Notes under the pieces: model-generated
Told to the model about the DNA's origin: nothing
The model's database searches: none
What the model saw: only the letters and a program-made list of their open reading frames with translations
DNA from: a virus
Reading direction: 5' to 3' (one strand)
IMG/VR virus record: IMGVR_UViG_3300009537_000020
Location: 1-50,348 of that record
Length of the DNA stretch: 50,348 nt
Program-made: the position numbers and the translations under genes
Part shown: one piece after another, positions 16,852 through 25,673 of the stretch
Layout of the letters: each line of letters begins with the position of its first letter
Numbering within the stretch: position 1 is the stretch's first letter

Positions 16852-17373
16852 TTAACGTATTCCTCTTGATTTTGGCCTGAACCGCTCATAATCCGCGGCA
16901 TTTGGATTCTCTGGGCATAAATGCCTCATAATATTCTTAAATTCACGTAACTTTGCTTCATTTCGTCTGTACCAGATTGTATTTCGTTCTGTACTATTTA
17001 ACGCGCGCATTTTTTCTTCATCAACAACCCAAACCATCTTCCCATTATCACTAAAACCTTTTACAGGATGCAACTCTTCCTTTGACAACATACCAATCGT
17101 AAATTCATCTTTCAATTGTTTAGCTCTACTCCACATCATATTTTTAGAACTAGGAGTTAATTTCTCGGCAGTAACACGTTCCAAATTCACTCCGTATTTC
17201 TGAGCATTCTTGGCTGACTCTGCCCAATCAACACGTTTCTTCCACCAAGGATCAGTTGATTTAAACTTTTCACTATTATACATTTTTGAAAGTTCTTCAA
17301 ATGCCGCAGGCTTTGCAACTTCTTTCTGCATCTGATGGCGTTCTATCGCCCCGTTTTTAACAATTATTTCCAT
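16852..17373 (-). CDS. unknown protein of the structural module
   Basis: Protein of 173 residues, Lys/Arg/Trp-rich and helical (PWWKKRVDWAESAKNAQKYG near residue 42). It has no clear membrane or catalytic motif. It overlaps the upstream zinc-ribbon gene by 10 nt. Position suggests a neck or internal protein. Confidence 0.65.
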   Translation of the reverse strand: MEIIVKNGAIERHQMQKEVAKPAAFEELSKMYNSEKFKSTDPWWKKRVDWAESAKNAQKYGVNLERVTAEKLTPSSKNMMWSRAKQLKDEFTIGMLSKEELHPVKGFSDNGKMVWVVDEEKMRALNSTERNTIWYRRNEAKLREFKNIMRHLCPENPNAADYERFRPKSRGIR

Positions 17374-17690
17374 CGCGCCAGTACCCCCATACTTTCAAAA
17401 GACGGTTTACCAACCAATAATGCTGGATTTATTCTCCAAACTTCTCGCCCATCTTCAGTTATTTCAACACTTTTATTTGCCAGGCAACCACAATCTTTAC
17501 ACTTATATTGATAAACTCTCGGTTGTATCTTTTGAACAAACTTCATTCTAGCCGGTTGAATAAATCCATCCTCTACACCTGGATTTAATAAATGTTTATT
17601 GCTCGGGCATAACATATACGGGCACCGGTATTCATCGTTCCACCCTTTGTTTTTATCACCAATAATACTATGAACTATCGCGTCCCACAT
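17364..17690 (-). CDS. zinc-ribbon protein
   Basis: Protein of 108 residues with Cys pairs CPYMLC and CKDCGC about 40 residues apart, consistent with a zinc ribbon. Related Cys-ribbon proteins recur in this genome (25124, 32937, 40498, 43641). Overlaps the GT-C-like gene upstream by 16 nt. Confidence 0.65.
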   Translation of the reverse strand: MWDAIVHSIIGDKNKGWNDEYRCPYMLCPSNKHLLNPGVEDGFIQPARMKFVQKIQPRVYQYKCKDCGCLANKSVEITEDGREVWRINPALLVGKPSFESMGVLARWK

Positions 17691-19057
17691 AATTCACACA
17701 CCTTTTCTTCTATACGTATTTTAGCTAAAAGATCATCCACATATTTTCTCATCACTTCTTGGGCCTTAAAGCCATTATCTATATGTTTAAGCTGTTGCTT
17801 AAACACCCCATAAGCCATCCCACGGCTTTCTGAATACTTAATTGCCATCTCGGTATGATATTTCCCTTGTTCTGGCCTATTAATTCCTAACCAATACGCC
17901 GCAAGGTTGGCGTGACATAGGAATGATTTCGGATCAAGAGTTAACCCATATTTTAATAATTTGTAACCATCATAAAATTTACCAATATGCAATTTACGTT
18001 CAGCAAGATTTACGTAATTACTTATACACTTTGGATAATTTTCTATGCCATTCTCATACAAAGTTTCAATATTCTTAAAAGCAGGAATATATTTATTCGT
18101 CCTGTAAATATATAAACCGACGACGACAACAAATAGTGGAAAGGCTACAGTCGAAGATAATAAGGAAGTCAACATCAGCGTCCAGCCGATCATAGGCAAA
18201 TAAAGATAACGCTCCGCAACAAATTGCCCCAACACTTTCCATTGGGTAAAAGGTAGAATGCCGGCCAAATAAATCATAACTCCCAAAGGAGATAAATAAA
18301 GCCCTGCCAGAGTGAACGCAACAGATATTAATACAGATTCCCAGAAATGACGGTTAAATGACTCCAAATCTTTTTTTACTTTAGGGTCTTTACCATATTC
18401 AAAACCAAACTCCTGGAAGAAAGCTAATCGTTTAGGAAATACCGTCATTCGTATGTAATATGCCAATACCTTAGGGACAACGGCCATCTTCCTCCAGGTG
18501 ATAGGGTCACCTTTTCCTATATTCCTTTTATTGAATCCAATACGAAATCTACGTCCAGTCAGGTACATAAATAAAGGCCAGAATAAAACTAACCCTGTTG
18601 TAGGTTGTGTAAACAAGAATATAAATGGAATGGCAATGCAGTTTATCGTCGAGCCTAACGCAGCAGTAAAGAAGATGGCTGCGATTAAAGCCCCGTACAA
18701 TCCAGGAATATTAACGAGAAAGAAATACGAGGTTAGCGTAAATAGCGCGGTTACCTGATAATACCCACCTGTTATCCAGGCGGTACAGGCTACGCAGATA
18801 GGATTAACACCAAAAAGTAGCGCGGCTTTCCAGCCCCATAAGAAATATATAATCGATACAATAACGCAATGAGTTAACGTAAGAAAAAAATGACGTGTCT
18901 TTTGAGGTTTTTTTGAATAGAATTCCGGCGGTGGTGAGGTTTCCGGTATTTCATAAAGATACCCCCATCTCCTAACGATGTCATCAATAAGATAGCAATA
19001 ATCATTAGTACGCCAATATAAAATAATGACAAGTGTGATTATTAAAAATAATTCCAT
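17675..19057 (-). CDS. GT-C/TMTC-like polytopic membrane glycosyltransferase candidate with TPR tail
   Basis: Protein of 460 residues with about 8-9 membrane segments in the first 325 residues and TPR-like helices at about 330-440. Three features match the GT-C/TMTC (PMT-related) superfamily. An acidic DD pair sits in the first loop (residues 25-26, YLIDDI). A segment reading ALLFGVNPICVACTAWITGG parallels the family's LFalHPihveavaWisG motif. VAERYLYLPMIGW matches the family's ERxLYLPS motif. Known members transfer sugars from lipid-linked donors across membranes. The gene overlaps its downstream neighbour by 16 nt and lies between capsid and tail genes, with no sign of recent insertion. Activity and target are inference. 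Confidence 0.7.
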   Translation of the reverse strand: MELFLIITLVIILYWRTNDYCYLIDDIVRRWGYLYEIPETSPPPEFYSKKPQKTRHFFLTLTHCVIVSIIYFLWGWKAALLFGVNPICVACTAWITGGYYQVTALFTLTSYFFLVNIPGLYGALIAAIFFTAALGSTINCIAIPFIFLFTQPTTGLVLFWPLFMYLTGRRFRIGFNKRNIGKGDPITWRKMAVVPKVLAYYIRMTVFPKRLAFFQEFGFEYGKDPKVKKDLESFNRHFWESVLISVAFTLAGLYLSPLGVMIYLAGILPFTQWKVLGQFVAERYLYLPMIGWTLMLTSLLSSTVAFPLFVVVVGLYIYRTNKYIPAFKNIETLYENGIENYPKCISNYVNLAERKLHIGKFYDGYKLLKYGLTLDPKSFLCHANLAAYWLGINRPEQGKYHTEMAIKYSESRGMAYGVFKQQLKHIDNGFKAQEVMRKYVDDLLAKIRIEEKVCELCGTR

Positions 19058-19070
19058 ATTTTTATCCTTT

Positions 19071-19115
19071 TTTAATTAGGGGAGGGGAGGTAATGTTTTC
19101 CCTCCCCTAATTAAA
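19071..19115 (-). terminator. perfect 16-bp hairpin after decoration-like gene
   Basis: TTTAATTAGGGGAGGG (19071-19086) and CCCTCCCCTAATTAAA (19100-19115) are perfect reverse complements separated by 13 nt. It starts 2 nt beyond the stop of the 19117-19566 gene. On the minus strand it is followed by AAAAAAGG and not a T-run, so it is not a textbook terminator. It may attenuate transcription or protect the 3' end of the capsid mRNA. Confidence 0.7.
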
Positions 19116-19116
19116 T

Positions 19117-19566
19117 TTATGAAGTTCTTTTAATAACAACACCAATTGTCGAACTCCCTGCGGTCCCTTGTACCCCTCGAACAACTGTAATTCCTGAAGC
19201 CGTTGTTACAGCTACCGTAGTTGTCGTTAAAGCTTGTTGAGATCCGTTAAGAGTATTTGTATTATTTACTGAAGCAACAGCTACTGTGCCAGCAGATCCT
19301 ATACGTACTGTATAAGCTGCCGCAATTGCTGACGTTGCTCCTATTGTCACAAAAGTTTTTGTAATATTTCCTGCAAACGGAACAGCTAAATATGCTGTCT
19401 CAGCTGTTGAAGCAGACCCGAAAGTATATTGAAGCATCTGGGTTTGGCCAATAGCTGTACCGCCAACATACAAATTATTACAATCTAAATCACCAGCTCC
19501 TGAGTTGGAATTAGAAGCTGAAGCTGCTTGAACGGAAATACCATTTGGAAAATGCGTTAAAGGCAT
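19117..19566 (-). CDS. capsid decoration or fibre-like protein
   Basis: Protein of 149 residues with an AAGGAGG site; Thr/Ala/Ser/Val-rich and beta-like throughout. The N-terminus (PLTHFPNGISVQAA) and an LDCNNLYVGG segment resemble phage fibre or decoration proteins. It directly follows the capsid gene and is bracketed by two strong hairpins, suggesting high expression. Function inferred. Confidence 0.65.
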   Translation of the reverse strand: MPLTHFPNGISVQAASASNSNSGAGDLDCNNLYVGGTAIGQTQMLQYTFGSASTAETAYLAVPFAGNITKTFVTIGATSAIAAAYTVRIGSAGTVAVASVNNTNTLNGSQQALTTTTVAVTTASGITVVRGVQGTAGSSTIGVVIKRTS

Positions 19567-19626
19567 TTTAACCTCCTTCTCTGCCGTCCAGATTTGCGCT
19601 GGACCTTAGCATCTTGTGACAGAATA

Positions 19627-19661
19627 ATAGTTATTGGGGGGACAATCCCCCCAATAACTAT
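19627..19661 (-). terminator. near-perfect GC-capped hairpin after capsid gene
   Basis: ATAGTTATTGGGGGG (19627-19641) pairs with CCCCCCAATAACTAT (19647-19661) over 15 bp with a 5-nt loop. It begins 14 nt after the stop of the major capsid gene. On the minus strand it is followed by TATTCTG, not a T-run. Probably a partial terminator or RNA 3'-end stabiliser. Confidence 0.7.
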
Positions 19662-19674
19662 CTTACTAAACAAT

Positions 19675-20562
19675 TTAAACCAGCTGGCCATAAAGATAGC
19701 GCCAATCATCCCAGACAATACCAATACGGTAATAACCCAAATAAATAGCGGTCATTGTATTGGAATCCTTATCTTGGAAGAATTGGACCGGTTCACGGTT
19801 CCACCAGATTTGATACTCTTTTTGCATTGAATAGTCAGACATAAACCAGTTATTGGTATCTGTAAGACGTTTCCAAACAATAAGTTTGTACTTTCCTTGG
19901 TGGAAGTTACCGTTATTTTCAGCTGTATCAACTTTCCCTTTGGTATTAATAATCTCCCAACCTGTTTGTTCCAATGCGATAGGAATAGTGATCGTATCGG
20001 GCTCGATTGAAATCAATTCACCGATATCATCCTTAAACCCATGCATTGCAATACGGGTTGTTTCGACGTTCGTTGCCGAAAGGGCAAGCGTACCTTCGTT
20101 TGATTGAGCGGCCGTGGTACCCACATTTGATCCGTGATCAGAAGCGCAAAGTTCCGCGCCATCCCCATCAGTAGGCTCAAACGTGAATGCCAGATTGTAA
20201 AGACTGGCGCCCGATTTTTCTCGTGATCGTGACGCAGAAACCGACATGTTCTTCGGATACCGCGACATTACACGTTGTTGATCGTCAGCAGCGAGTTTTC
20301 GCTGTATTTCGATCTTTGCTGCAAACTCTGTAAAGGTTGCTGTTTTATCGTAAGCCTGGGTAGGTGATACTTCGGCTACTTTTCCAGTAAACTCAACAAA
20401 GTCTGGTACCTGACCAACTGCGCCTGTTTTCTCGAACGCAGCTTCTGTCTTCAACACATTGAAGAGGTCAGGAACCATTCGCTTAATCTGCATGTATTGG
20501 TCTTGGTAGATCTTGCGGAAATCCTTCTCCAAAAGATCTGGCCAATTAGCGGCTAATTGCAT
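19675..20562 (-). CDS. major capsid protein
   Basis: Protein of 295 residues with a strong AGGAGGTG site. It opens NWPDLLEKDFRKIYQDQY and contains an SASRSREKSGASLYNLAF stretch and ELCASDHGS, patterns of HK97-fold capsid proteins near the gpT-like group. Gene order (portal, scaffold, small structural protein, this gene) and the strong hairpin behind it support the call. No protease domain is fused. Confidence 0.8.
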   Translation of the reverse strand: MQLAANWPDLLEKDFRKIYQDQYMQIKRMVPDLFNVLKTEAAFEKTGAVGQVPDFVEFTGKVAEVSPTQAYDKTATFTEFAAKIEIQRKLAADDQQRVMSRYPKNMSVSASRSREKSGASLYNLAFTFEPTDGDGAELCASDHGSNVGTTAAQSNEGTLALSATNVETTRIAMHGFKDDIGELISIEPDTITIPIALEQTGWEIINTKGKVDTAENNGNFHQGKYKLIVWKRLTDTNNWFMSDYSMQKEYQIWWNREPVQFFQDKDSNTMTAIYLGYYRIGIVWDDWRYLYGQLV

Positions 20563-20576
20563 GGTTACCCACCTCC

Positions 20577-21437
20577 TTATGCGATCGATTCATTGAACGC
20601 GTAGTGGTCGTATAAATAAACTTCCCCGAACAATTTGACACCAGTCAAAGCGTCCAGGCCGTCGTCCATCCAAGAACGAAGAGGGTGCATCGGTGCCGAA
20701 TCCCAGGAACCATATACATCGAACTGATATAAACCTTGAGCTAACTTCAGCCCAGCTCCTCCTTGTGAACGCAAATATCGGCCGTCAGAGCTAACAATAG
20801 AACGTATTAACCCTGGAGCATCCATTGCGACCAAAGAAGAATCAGTTGAGTTATTCATTGCTGTTAATAGCCCAACCAAACCTGTCTGGGTTGAAACAGA
20901 AATATAACGTAATGATCCTGAATATGTCGGTGTACCGGCACTGTTAGAGCTATGACTAAATAGCCACCCTCCAACTTGATCCTGATCAAAACTTGCAATC
21001 GTTACTGTTGATCCAACAGAAGCTGTGATGTTTTGGGTAATCGTATCACCAGCCGTTGCCGCTGCCTGAGTCGTGGAATACCACGCAAAGTACAGAGCAT
21101 CCGGGTTGATGATAGCAGGAAGCCAATCGTTCCCACCTACTGCTCCACGATCACATATCAGATCACTTTGAACGCGGAAGTCGGAGCCTTTTGTACTTAA
21201 GCCCCCACCTTGATCCACGTTAGCATAAGCGAATGATGCGCTAATCGCTAGAACACCCATTGCATTTTTTGCAGCAGCGGTCGTTGTAGCAACAGAAAGG
21301 GTAAACCCTCTGTTAGCTCCAGTTGCGCCGTTACAAACTACAGCTCCCTTTTTTAACCCGTTAACAGTTGTTGCGAGGTAAACAGGAATATTCGTCTCAA
21401 ATGGACAGTTACCGCTAACTAAACGCGATAAATCCAT
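20577..21437 (-). CDS. capsid-associated structural protein
   Basis: Protein of 286 residues starting at the ATG at 21437, which has AAGGAGG 6 nt upstream; a longer in-frame start upstream lies inside the scaffold gene. Beta-rich, Gly/Ser/Thr/Ala-rich sequence (GFTLSVATTTAAAKNAMGVL..., LPAIINPDALYFAWYST). It lies between scaffold and capsid and may be a head decoration or second shell protein. Confidence 0.7.
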   Translation of the reverse strand: MDLSRLVSGNCPFETNIPVYLATTVNGLKKGAVVCNGATGANRGFTLSVATTTAAAKNAMGVLAISASFAYANVDQGGGLSTKGSDFRVQSDLICDRGAVGGNDWLPAIINPDALYFAWYSTTQAAATAGDTITQNITASVGSTVTIASFDQDQVGGWLFSHSSNSAGTPTYSGSLRYISVSTQTGLVGLLTAMNNSTDSSLVAMDAPGLIRSIVSSDGRYLRSQGGAGLKLAQGLYQFDVYGSWDSAPMHPLRSWMDDGLDALTGVKLFGEVYLYDHYAFNESIA

Positions 21438-21447
21438 TGATTCCTCC

Positions 21448-22494
21448 TTATTTCTTTGAAAAGATGGGTGTACTGTTTTCTTCAACGATCCCAGTATTTT
21501 TCCCATCTCTTAACTGGCAGTATTCTTCTAGGCTTTTATAAACCCCACGCTCAACCGCCCTTGTCGCGTGTCCTTTTTCTTCATCAGAGCTGAATGACAC
21601 CTTTCCAGTTACTGGTGGTGTAACGCCTCCTGGCATTACTCCATGTTGATCTGGTGCAGGTGGTTGCCCTCCCGGTGGTTGTCCGCCAGGCACGGCGGCT
21701 TGAATCTGTTGCTTACCTTGATCTTGCAATCGTCGTTCCATTTCTGCCATCGCAAGTCTAGGCCCGTACTTTGCCCCATCATACCCTTGTGGGTCCTCTG
21801 TATAAACCTGAACGAAGAGTTTTCCTTTCTCTGATTCAAGATTAAGCATTGGTGCCCCGGTATTTGGGTCTAATTTTAAGATGGGTTTTCCGTTCCCATC
21901 TACTTTTATATTCCCTGATTCGTCAATATCTTGAACATACATATCAGGATGACGATCCCAAATAATCTTTGCGCTTTCTTTACGTGCTTTTGCAAACTCT
22001 GTTTGAGCAGCAGTCTGTCTTTGTTGAATATCTAAATCTCTTTGATTCTTGAAATGCCTCAAATCAGCGGCTAAATTTGGCTCTTCTATCCAAAGTTGAT
22101 CCCATTGATCCTTTGTTTGTGGCATATTTTCCCGTGAAAATGGCTTTGTACCATCAAAATTTTTAGGTATATCCGTAGGTGGGACTTTATACTTTTCCAA
22201 TTCAGCAGATAAATTCTGAGATTTTGCTTGCTCCTGGGCTAATTTCTCTTGAGCTTCACGCCCTTGCCTTACAACCTGATCCATTCTTGATTGAGTCAAA
22301 TTTATCCAGCGTTGAGGATTTTCCTTGGCCAAATTATCCCATTCTTCTTTATTTTTTGGGATTTGTTCCTGAATTGGCGGAGTGACTGGTGGAGTTTCAG
22401 GCGGAGTCGCTGGCGGGGTTGTTGGTTCTGGTATAATCTCCCCTCCGTTATCAATTGGATCTGGGTGTCTTAGGATTTTCATAAACGTTTTCAT
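21448..22494 (-). CDS. scaffolding protein
   Basis: Protein of 348 residues with an AAGGAG site. A Pro/Thr-rich linker near the N-terminus is followed by helical, Gln/Glu/Lys-rich coiled-coil sequence (about 60-120) and a Pro/Gly/Gln-rich C-terminal linker. The end is a short basic helix before the tail FSKK. The layout matches phage scaffolds that co-assemble with the capsid. No protease motif is visible. Confidence 0.75.
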   Translation of the reverse strand: MKTFMKILRHPDPIDNGGEIIPEPTTPPATPPETPPVTPPIQEQIPKNKEEWDNLAKENPQRWINLTQSRMDQVVRQGREAQEKLAQEQAKSQNLSAELEKYKVPPTDIPKNFDGTKPFSRENMPQTKDQWDQLWIEEPNLAADLRHFKNQRDLDIQQRQTAAQTEFAKARKESAKIIWDRHPDMYVQDIDESGNIKVDGNGKPILKLDPNTGAPMLNLESEKGKLFVQVYTEDPQGYDGAKYGPRLAMAEMERRLQDQGKQQIQAAVPGGQPPGGQPPAPDQHGVMPGGVTPPVTGKVSFSSDEEKGHATRAVERGVYKSLEEYCQLRDGKNTGIVEENSTPIFSKK

Positions 22495-22551
22495 TCTTTT
22501 TCTCCTTGTTTGTCTTACGCAGTTAAGGATATATATCCAGAACGGTAAGCC

Positions 22552-22812
22552 CTATTGTTTTGACATTGCCGCTTCTAAAACATCTTCCGGTGCTTTTAAG
22601 ATTAGCGGAAGAATGTCTATTTGCCCGGCAAATTTAGCAGATTCTATCTCATCCCCAGCGCGTGCTGCGCTCATTAATTTATCCGTAAGCTGGTCCTTCA
22701 GGCACTTGACCCCCTCCCTGTTGCTCGGTCCCAACAGGAGGCCCTTGATAATTTCCCATCCTGGGTGAATTAAGATTTCCTGTAGGTGCTGCATTTCCTT
22801 GTCCAACGGCAT
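22552..22812 (-). CDS. small protein between portal and scaffold
   Basis: Protein of 86 residues with a GGGAGGTC site; its first 134 nt overlap the end of the portal gene in another frame. It contains HPGWEIIKGLLL and a helical C-terminal half, a pattern seen in small phage proteins next to portals. Role unknown, perhaps a head-assembly factor. Confidence 0.7.
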   Translation of the reverse strand: MPLDKEMQHLQEILIHPGWEIIKGLLLGPSNREGVKCLKDQLTDKLMSAARAGDEIESAKFAGQIDILPLILKAPEDVLEAAMSKQ

Positions 22813-24847
22813 TCTGACCTCCCTGTTGCCCCATTAGGGCTGATTCCTGTAATTTCATCTGATATTTTGATCGGTGTTCCAATAGATGCGATGTCATTTG
22901 AAATAGAGCTTGAGGCGTTAAATGTTTCGCCATTGTACGCTTAAACTCTGCATGTGAATTAATATGAGCTAAATGGTCATCATTATCATTTACTTCAACT
23001 TCACCTTCCTGGTACATCAGCATATTTTCATCCTCAATATCACCAGGACTCAATTCATAATCCGGCTTAGGGCCTATAATTTTTTCAGCATCTTTCTTGC
23101 CGAGAGAAAGAATATAATTCGCGCGTAATTCCCAGGCATAAGCCGGATTTTGATTAACATAAGGATCCTGAGCCAATGACTGGAAAAGAACCTGATTAAC
23201 TTGTGATTCAATTGCCTGATTCTGTGAAGAAAGGTCAATTGACATATAACAATCATATTCCCCGGCAATCATTTCCGGTGAAAGTCGAGTCCATTTCTGT
23301 TTTCCGTCTTTACCAAGTACCCTATTGGCTATTGCCGGATCCAGATTTTCCTCATAATCTTGTCGTGTTCCTGTAATTAGGTCAGAGAATATCTTTACAA
23401 CCCTTGCCGCAATCGGTGATATACGCTGATCACCCTGTGCAATAATGGCCAGTGTCCCGCGCGCGGTAGGCCTATTTGCCAGCTCTTTACCTAACATTGG
23501 ATCAGTTACGTTTGTAACCATCTGAATAAGCTGCATAACAAGCTGTTCTTCCTGGAATGAAATAGATAGCCTGCCTGCGTTATAATCCGGAAATACTACA
23601 TCTCGTGTTGGGTCATCTAATGGGATGCCGGTTGCCGGCCGTACAGATATCTTCTTAGGATCAAAACCGGATGCCGGCCTGTAAAAGAAGAACGGGGCAA
23701 TAACCATGTTGCCTGCATCTATGCGTTGATTATGAATGGCATCCATTTCATTATGAAGGTGATAAACGACTTCCGGGATGCCTTTCCCGATCATTGTGTT
23801 CGGCCGGCGTAAGAATGGACGTATAATCCAGGGGCGTTTACCTATTTTTGATACGCAATGTAATGGTTTACCGGCTGCATAAAGTTCTAAGTCGGGAAGT
23901 GTAATAAAAATACATTCCTCTCTCAAATCATCATCATTAATATCATATTTAATGTACGCCTCATAGAATTTGATAGGATAACTTTCCATCCGGTCTTTAT
24001 ACTCAGTTATCCCCAAGGCCATGTTTCGCGTATCTTCAATACCGCTTGGTTCAAATAGCTTGGTCAATTTCTCTTTCAGGAGATCTGTATCAAAATCAGG
24101 AAGGAGTAATCCTCTGGCTTTCAATTCAAGAACCATCGGATATGTAAAATACGCTTCTTCGATTATATAATCAGCTTCCCGCACATTTGGGGCATTAACC
24201 GGGAAATAAACCCGGTCAAGGTCTTTTGCCACCCATTTTGCGCGTTCACGTTTAACTTGTTCGTAAGTAATCTTATATTTTATTTCCCCGCGTCCATCCA
24301 CACTTTCCGGGACTGCCCTGGTCACATACGGATAATATTTTTCCCACATCCTTTTAACTTGCAGACCCCCTTCAACAACAAGGCGCCATACGTATTCATC
24401 AACTTTATCCTGTGTATCTTCCATGTCCTTTGTCAAAGCCCAATGCATCAGAACTTTATTATTTTCAGCAACAGTATCATCATGTTTTTCGCGTCCGATA
24501 AAATGCATCAAATCCGGGTTCCAGACCATAGGAAATATCTTTGAATGCATCATATCCGAAGCAATTGTCGTTATCATCGTTGAAATATTACTTGAACCTT
24601 CCCAAGGCCCGTTAGTTTCTTTTAAGCCTTCATAATTTTTTATGGCACGTTTCTTCATTTCGATCAATTCAACGCGTTGTTTCTTGCATTCTTCAACACA
24701 ATCATTAACGAATTTAACAATGTCCTTCTTTTTTGTTGAATCAAGCTGAAACATGTGACCGTAATTAATCTCTTTTTCTTCATCGATCAATTTTTCTGTT
24801 TTATCAGGAAAAAGTTCTTCAACTGCGGATAGTTTAAATTTAGCCAT
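22679..24847 (-). CDS. portal protein
   Basis: Protein of 722 residues. Starts after AGGAATATATA. Helical N-terminus, then MKKRAIKNYEGLKETNGPWEG..SNI and further motifs (LMHFIGREKHDD, EYYIEEAYFTYP-type wing region, IGKGIPEVVYHLHNEMDAIHNQRIDAGN) that match P22-type portal proteins, including the Met/Asn-rich crown. The C-terminus (about 680-722) is Gly/Gln/Pro-rich and disordered, overlapping the next gene. It forms the dodecameric DNA channel. Confidence 0.85.
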   Translation of the reverse strand: MAKFKLSAVEELFPDKTEKLIDEEKEINYGHMFQLDSTKKKDIVKFVNDCVEECKKQRVELIEMKKRAIKNYEGLKETNGPWEGSSNISTMITTIASDMMHSKIFPMVWNPDLMHFIGREKHDDTVAENNKVLMHWALTKDMEDTQDKVDEYVWRLVVEGGLQVKRMWEKYYPYVTRAVPESVDGRGEIKYKITYEQVKRERAKWVAKDLDRVYFPVNAPNVREADYIIEEAYFTYPMVLELKARGLLLPDFDTDLLKEKLTKLFEPSGIEDTRNMALGITEYKDRMESYPIKFYEAYIKYDINDDDLREECIFITLPDLELYAAGKPLHCVSKIGKRPWIIRPFLRRPNTMIGKGIPEVVYHLHNEMDAIHNQRIDAGNMVIAPFFFYRPASGFDPKKISVRPATGIPLDDPTRDVVFPDYNAGRLSISFQEEQLVMQLIQMVTNVTDPMLGKELANRPTARGTLAIIAQGDQRISPIAARVVKIFSDLITGTRQDYEENLDPAIANRVLGKDGKQKWTRLSPEMIAGEYDCYMSIDLSSQNQAIESQVNQVLFQSLAQDPYVNQNPAYAWELRANYILSLGKKDAEKIIGPKPDYELSPGDIEDENMLMYQEGEVEVNDNDDHLAHINSHAEFKRTMAKHLTPQALFQMTSHLLEHRSKYQMKLQESALMGQQGGQNAVGQGNAAPTGNLNSPRMGNYQGPPVGTEQQGGGQVPEGPAYG

Positions 24848-24872
24848 TATATATTCCTAGTTTACAGTTTAT

Positions 24873-25127
24873 CTAATCATCCTCTTCTTGGACAATACGC
24901 TGTAATGTTTGAAGTTCACCATTCCAGTTATTCAGGACATCATTATTTAAAATATTTGTCAACCAGCAAGATCTCATCCAATTTCCTTTACCGTAATGAA
25001 AACCGCAATCTTGAGTCCTATCTTTATCTTCATTCAATTGCCAGGCTGCCACAAAACTGCTGCATCGCTTATCAGCTTCTTTTATCAAATCATTAAAAGG
25101 AACTAATGAAAGATCTTTTTTAATCAT
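24873..25127 (-). CDS. small protein upstream of portal, unknown
   Basis: Protein of 84 residues with four Cys scattered among Trp and Asn residues and a C-terminal acidic tail (VQEEDD). Coupled by ATGA to the zinc-ribbon gene upstream. No domain recognised. Confidence 0.6.
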   Translation of the reverse strand: MIKKDLSLVPFNDLIKEADKRCSSFVAAWQLNEDKDRTQDCGFHYGKGNWMRSCWLTNILNNDVLNNWNGELQTLQRIVQEEDD

Positions 25128-25522
25128 TGCAAAGTCGGTATGGTCATAACCGGTTTATCCGGGTCATACATAAATGAACCACAGCTTGGGCACCCTCCGC
25201 CAACTGTTCTCGTATAATACTTATCCGGCGTTCCTGATACGCTTCCCGCGGCCGGAGTCTTAGAGTCACCGATTGAAGCTCCTGCTGTTTGCTGTGTGCT
25301 GAATTGGATCCCTAGCCCCGCAAATCTGCCATCATCGATCCTCACATCTCTTTCCCGGTCACAAATCCAGCCGCAAACGCGGCAACGTACAAGTCGGGCA
25401 CCTTCATTCGTTTTTGTTACGGCTGAACTTGTTCCCGGAGCGCGAGAGTATGAATGTTGAAATGGCTGTGAATTCTTAAAAACAGACTGCTGAGTATTCT
25501 TAGATTTCAGATTCTGGAACAT
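25124..25522 (-). CDS. zinc-ribbon protein of the packaging module
   Basis: Protein of 132 residues starting at the ATG at 25522, with GGAGAC 4 nt upstream (a longer frame upstream overlaps a separate small gene). Cys pairs RCRVCGW and CPSCGS are about 75 residues apart and probably bind zinc. Function unknown; it may bridge to DNA or host factors. Confidence 0.65.
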   Translation of the reverse strand: MFQNLKSKNTQQSVFKNSQPFQHSYSRAPGTSSAVTKTNEGARLVRCRVCGWICDRERDVRIDDGRFAGLGIQFSTQQTAGASIGDSKTPAAGSVSGTPDKYYTRTVGGGCPSCGSFMYDPDKPVMTIPTLQ

Positions 25523-25535
25523 TTTAGTCTCCAAA

Positions 25536-25652
25536 TCACCTTGGCCATTCAGAAGGAAACATGACAATAATCATTGTGATCCCAACCACGGCAAAGGTAC
25601 CTAACACAAATAAATGGTTATACTGATAAATAAAGTTAATTATATCAAACAT
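25536..25652 (-). CDS. 38-residue membrane peptide
   Basis: ATG at 25652 to TGA. The product has one hydrophobic segment (HLFVLGTFAVVGITMIIVMF) and a short tail. It fills the gap between terminase and the zinc-ribbon gene. I see only a modest ribosome binding site, so the call is tentative. Confidence 0.45.
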   Translation of the reverse strand: MFDIINFIYQYNHLFVLGTFAVVGITMIIVMFPSEWPR

Positions 25653-25673
25653 AATATTATCAGTCCCCACAAA

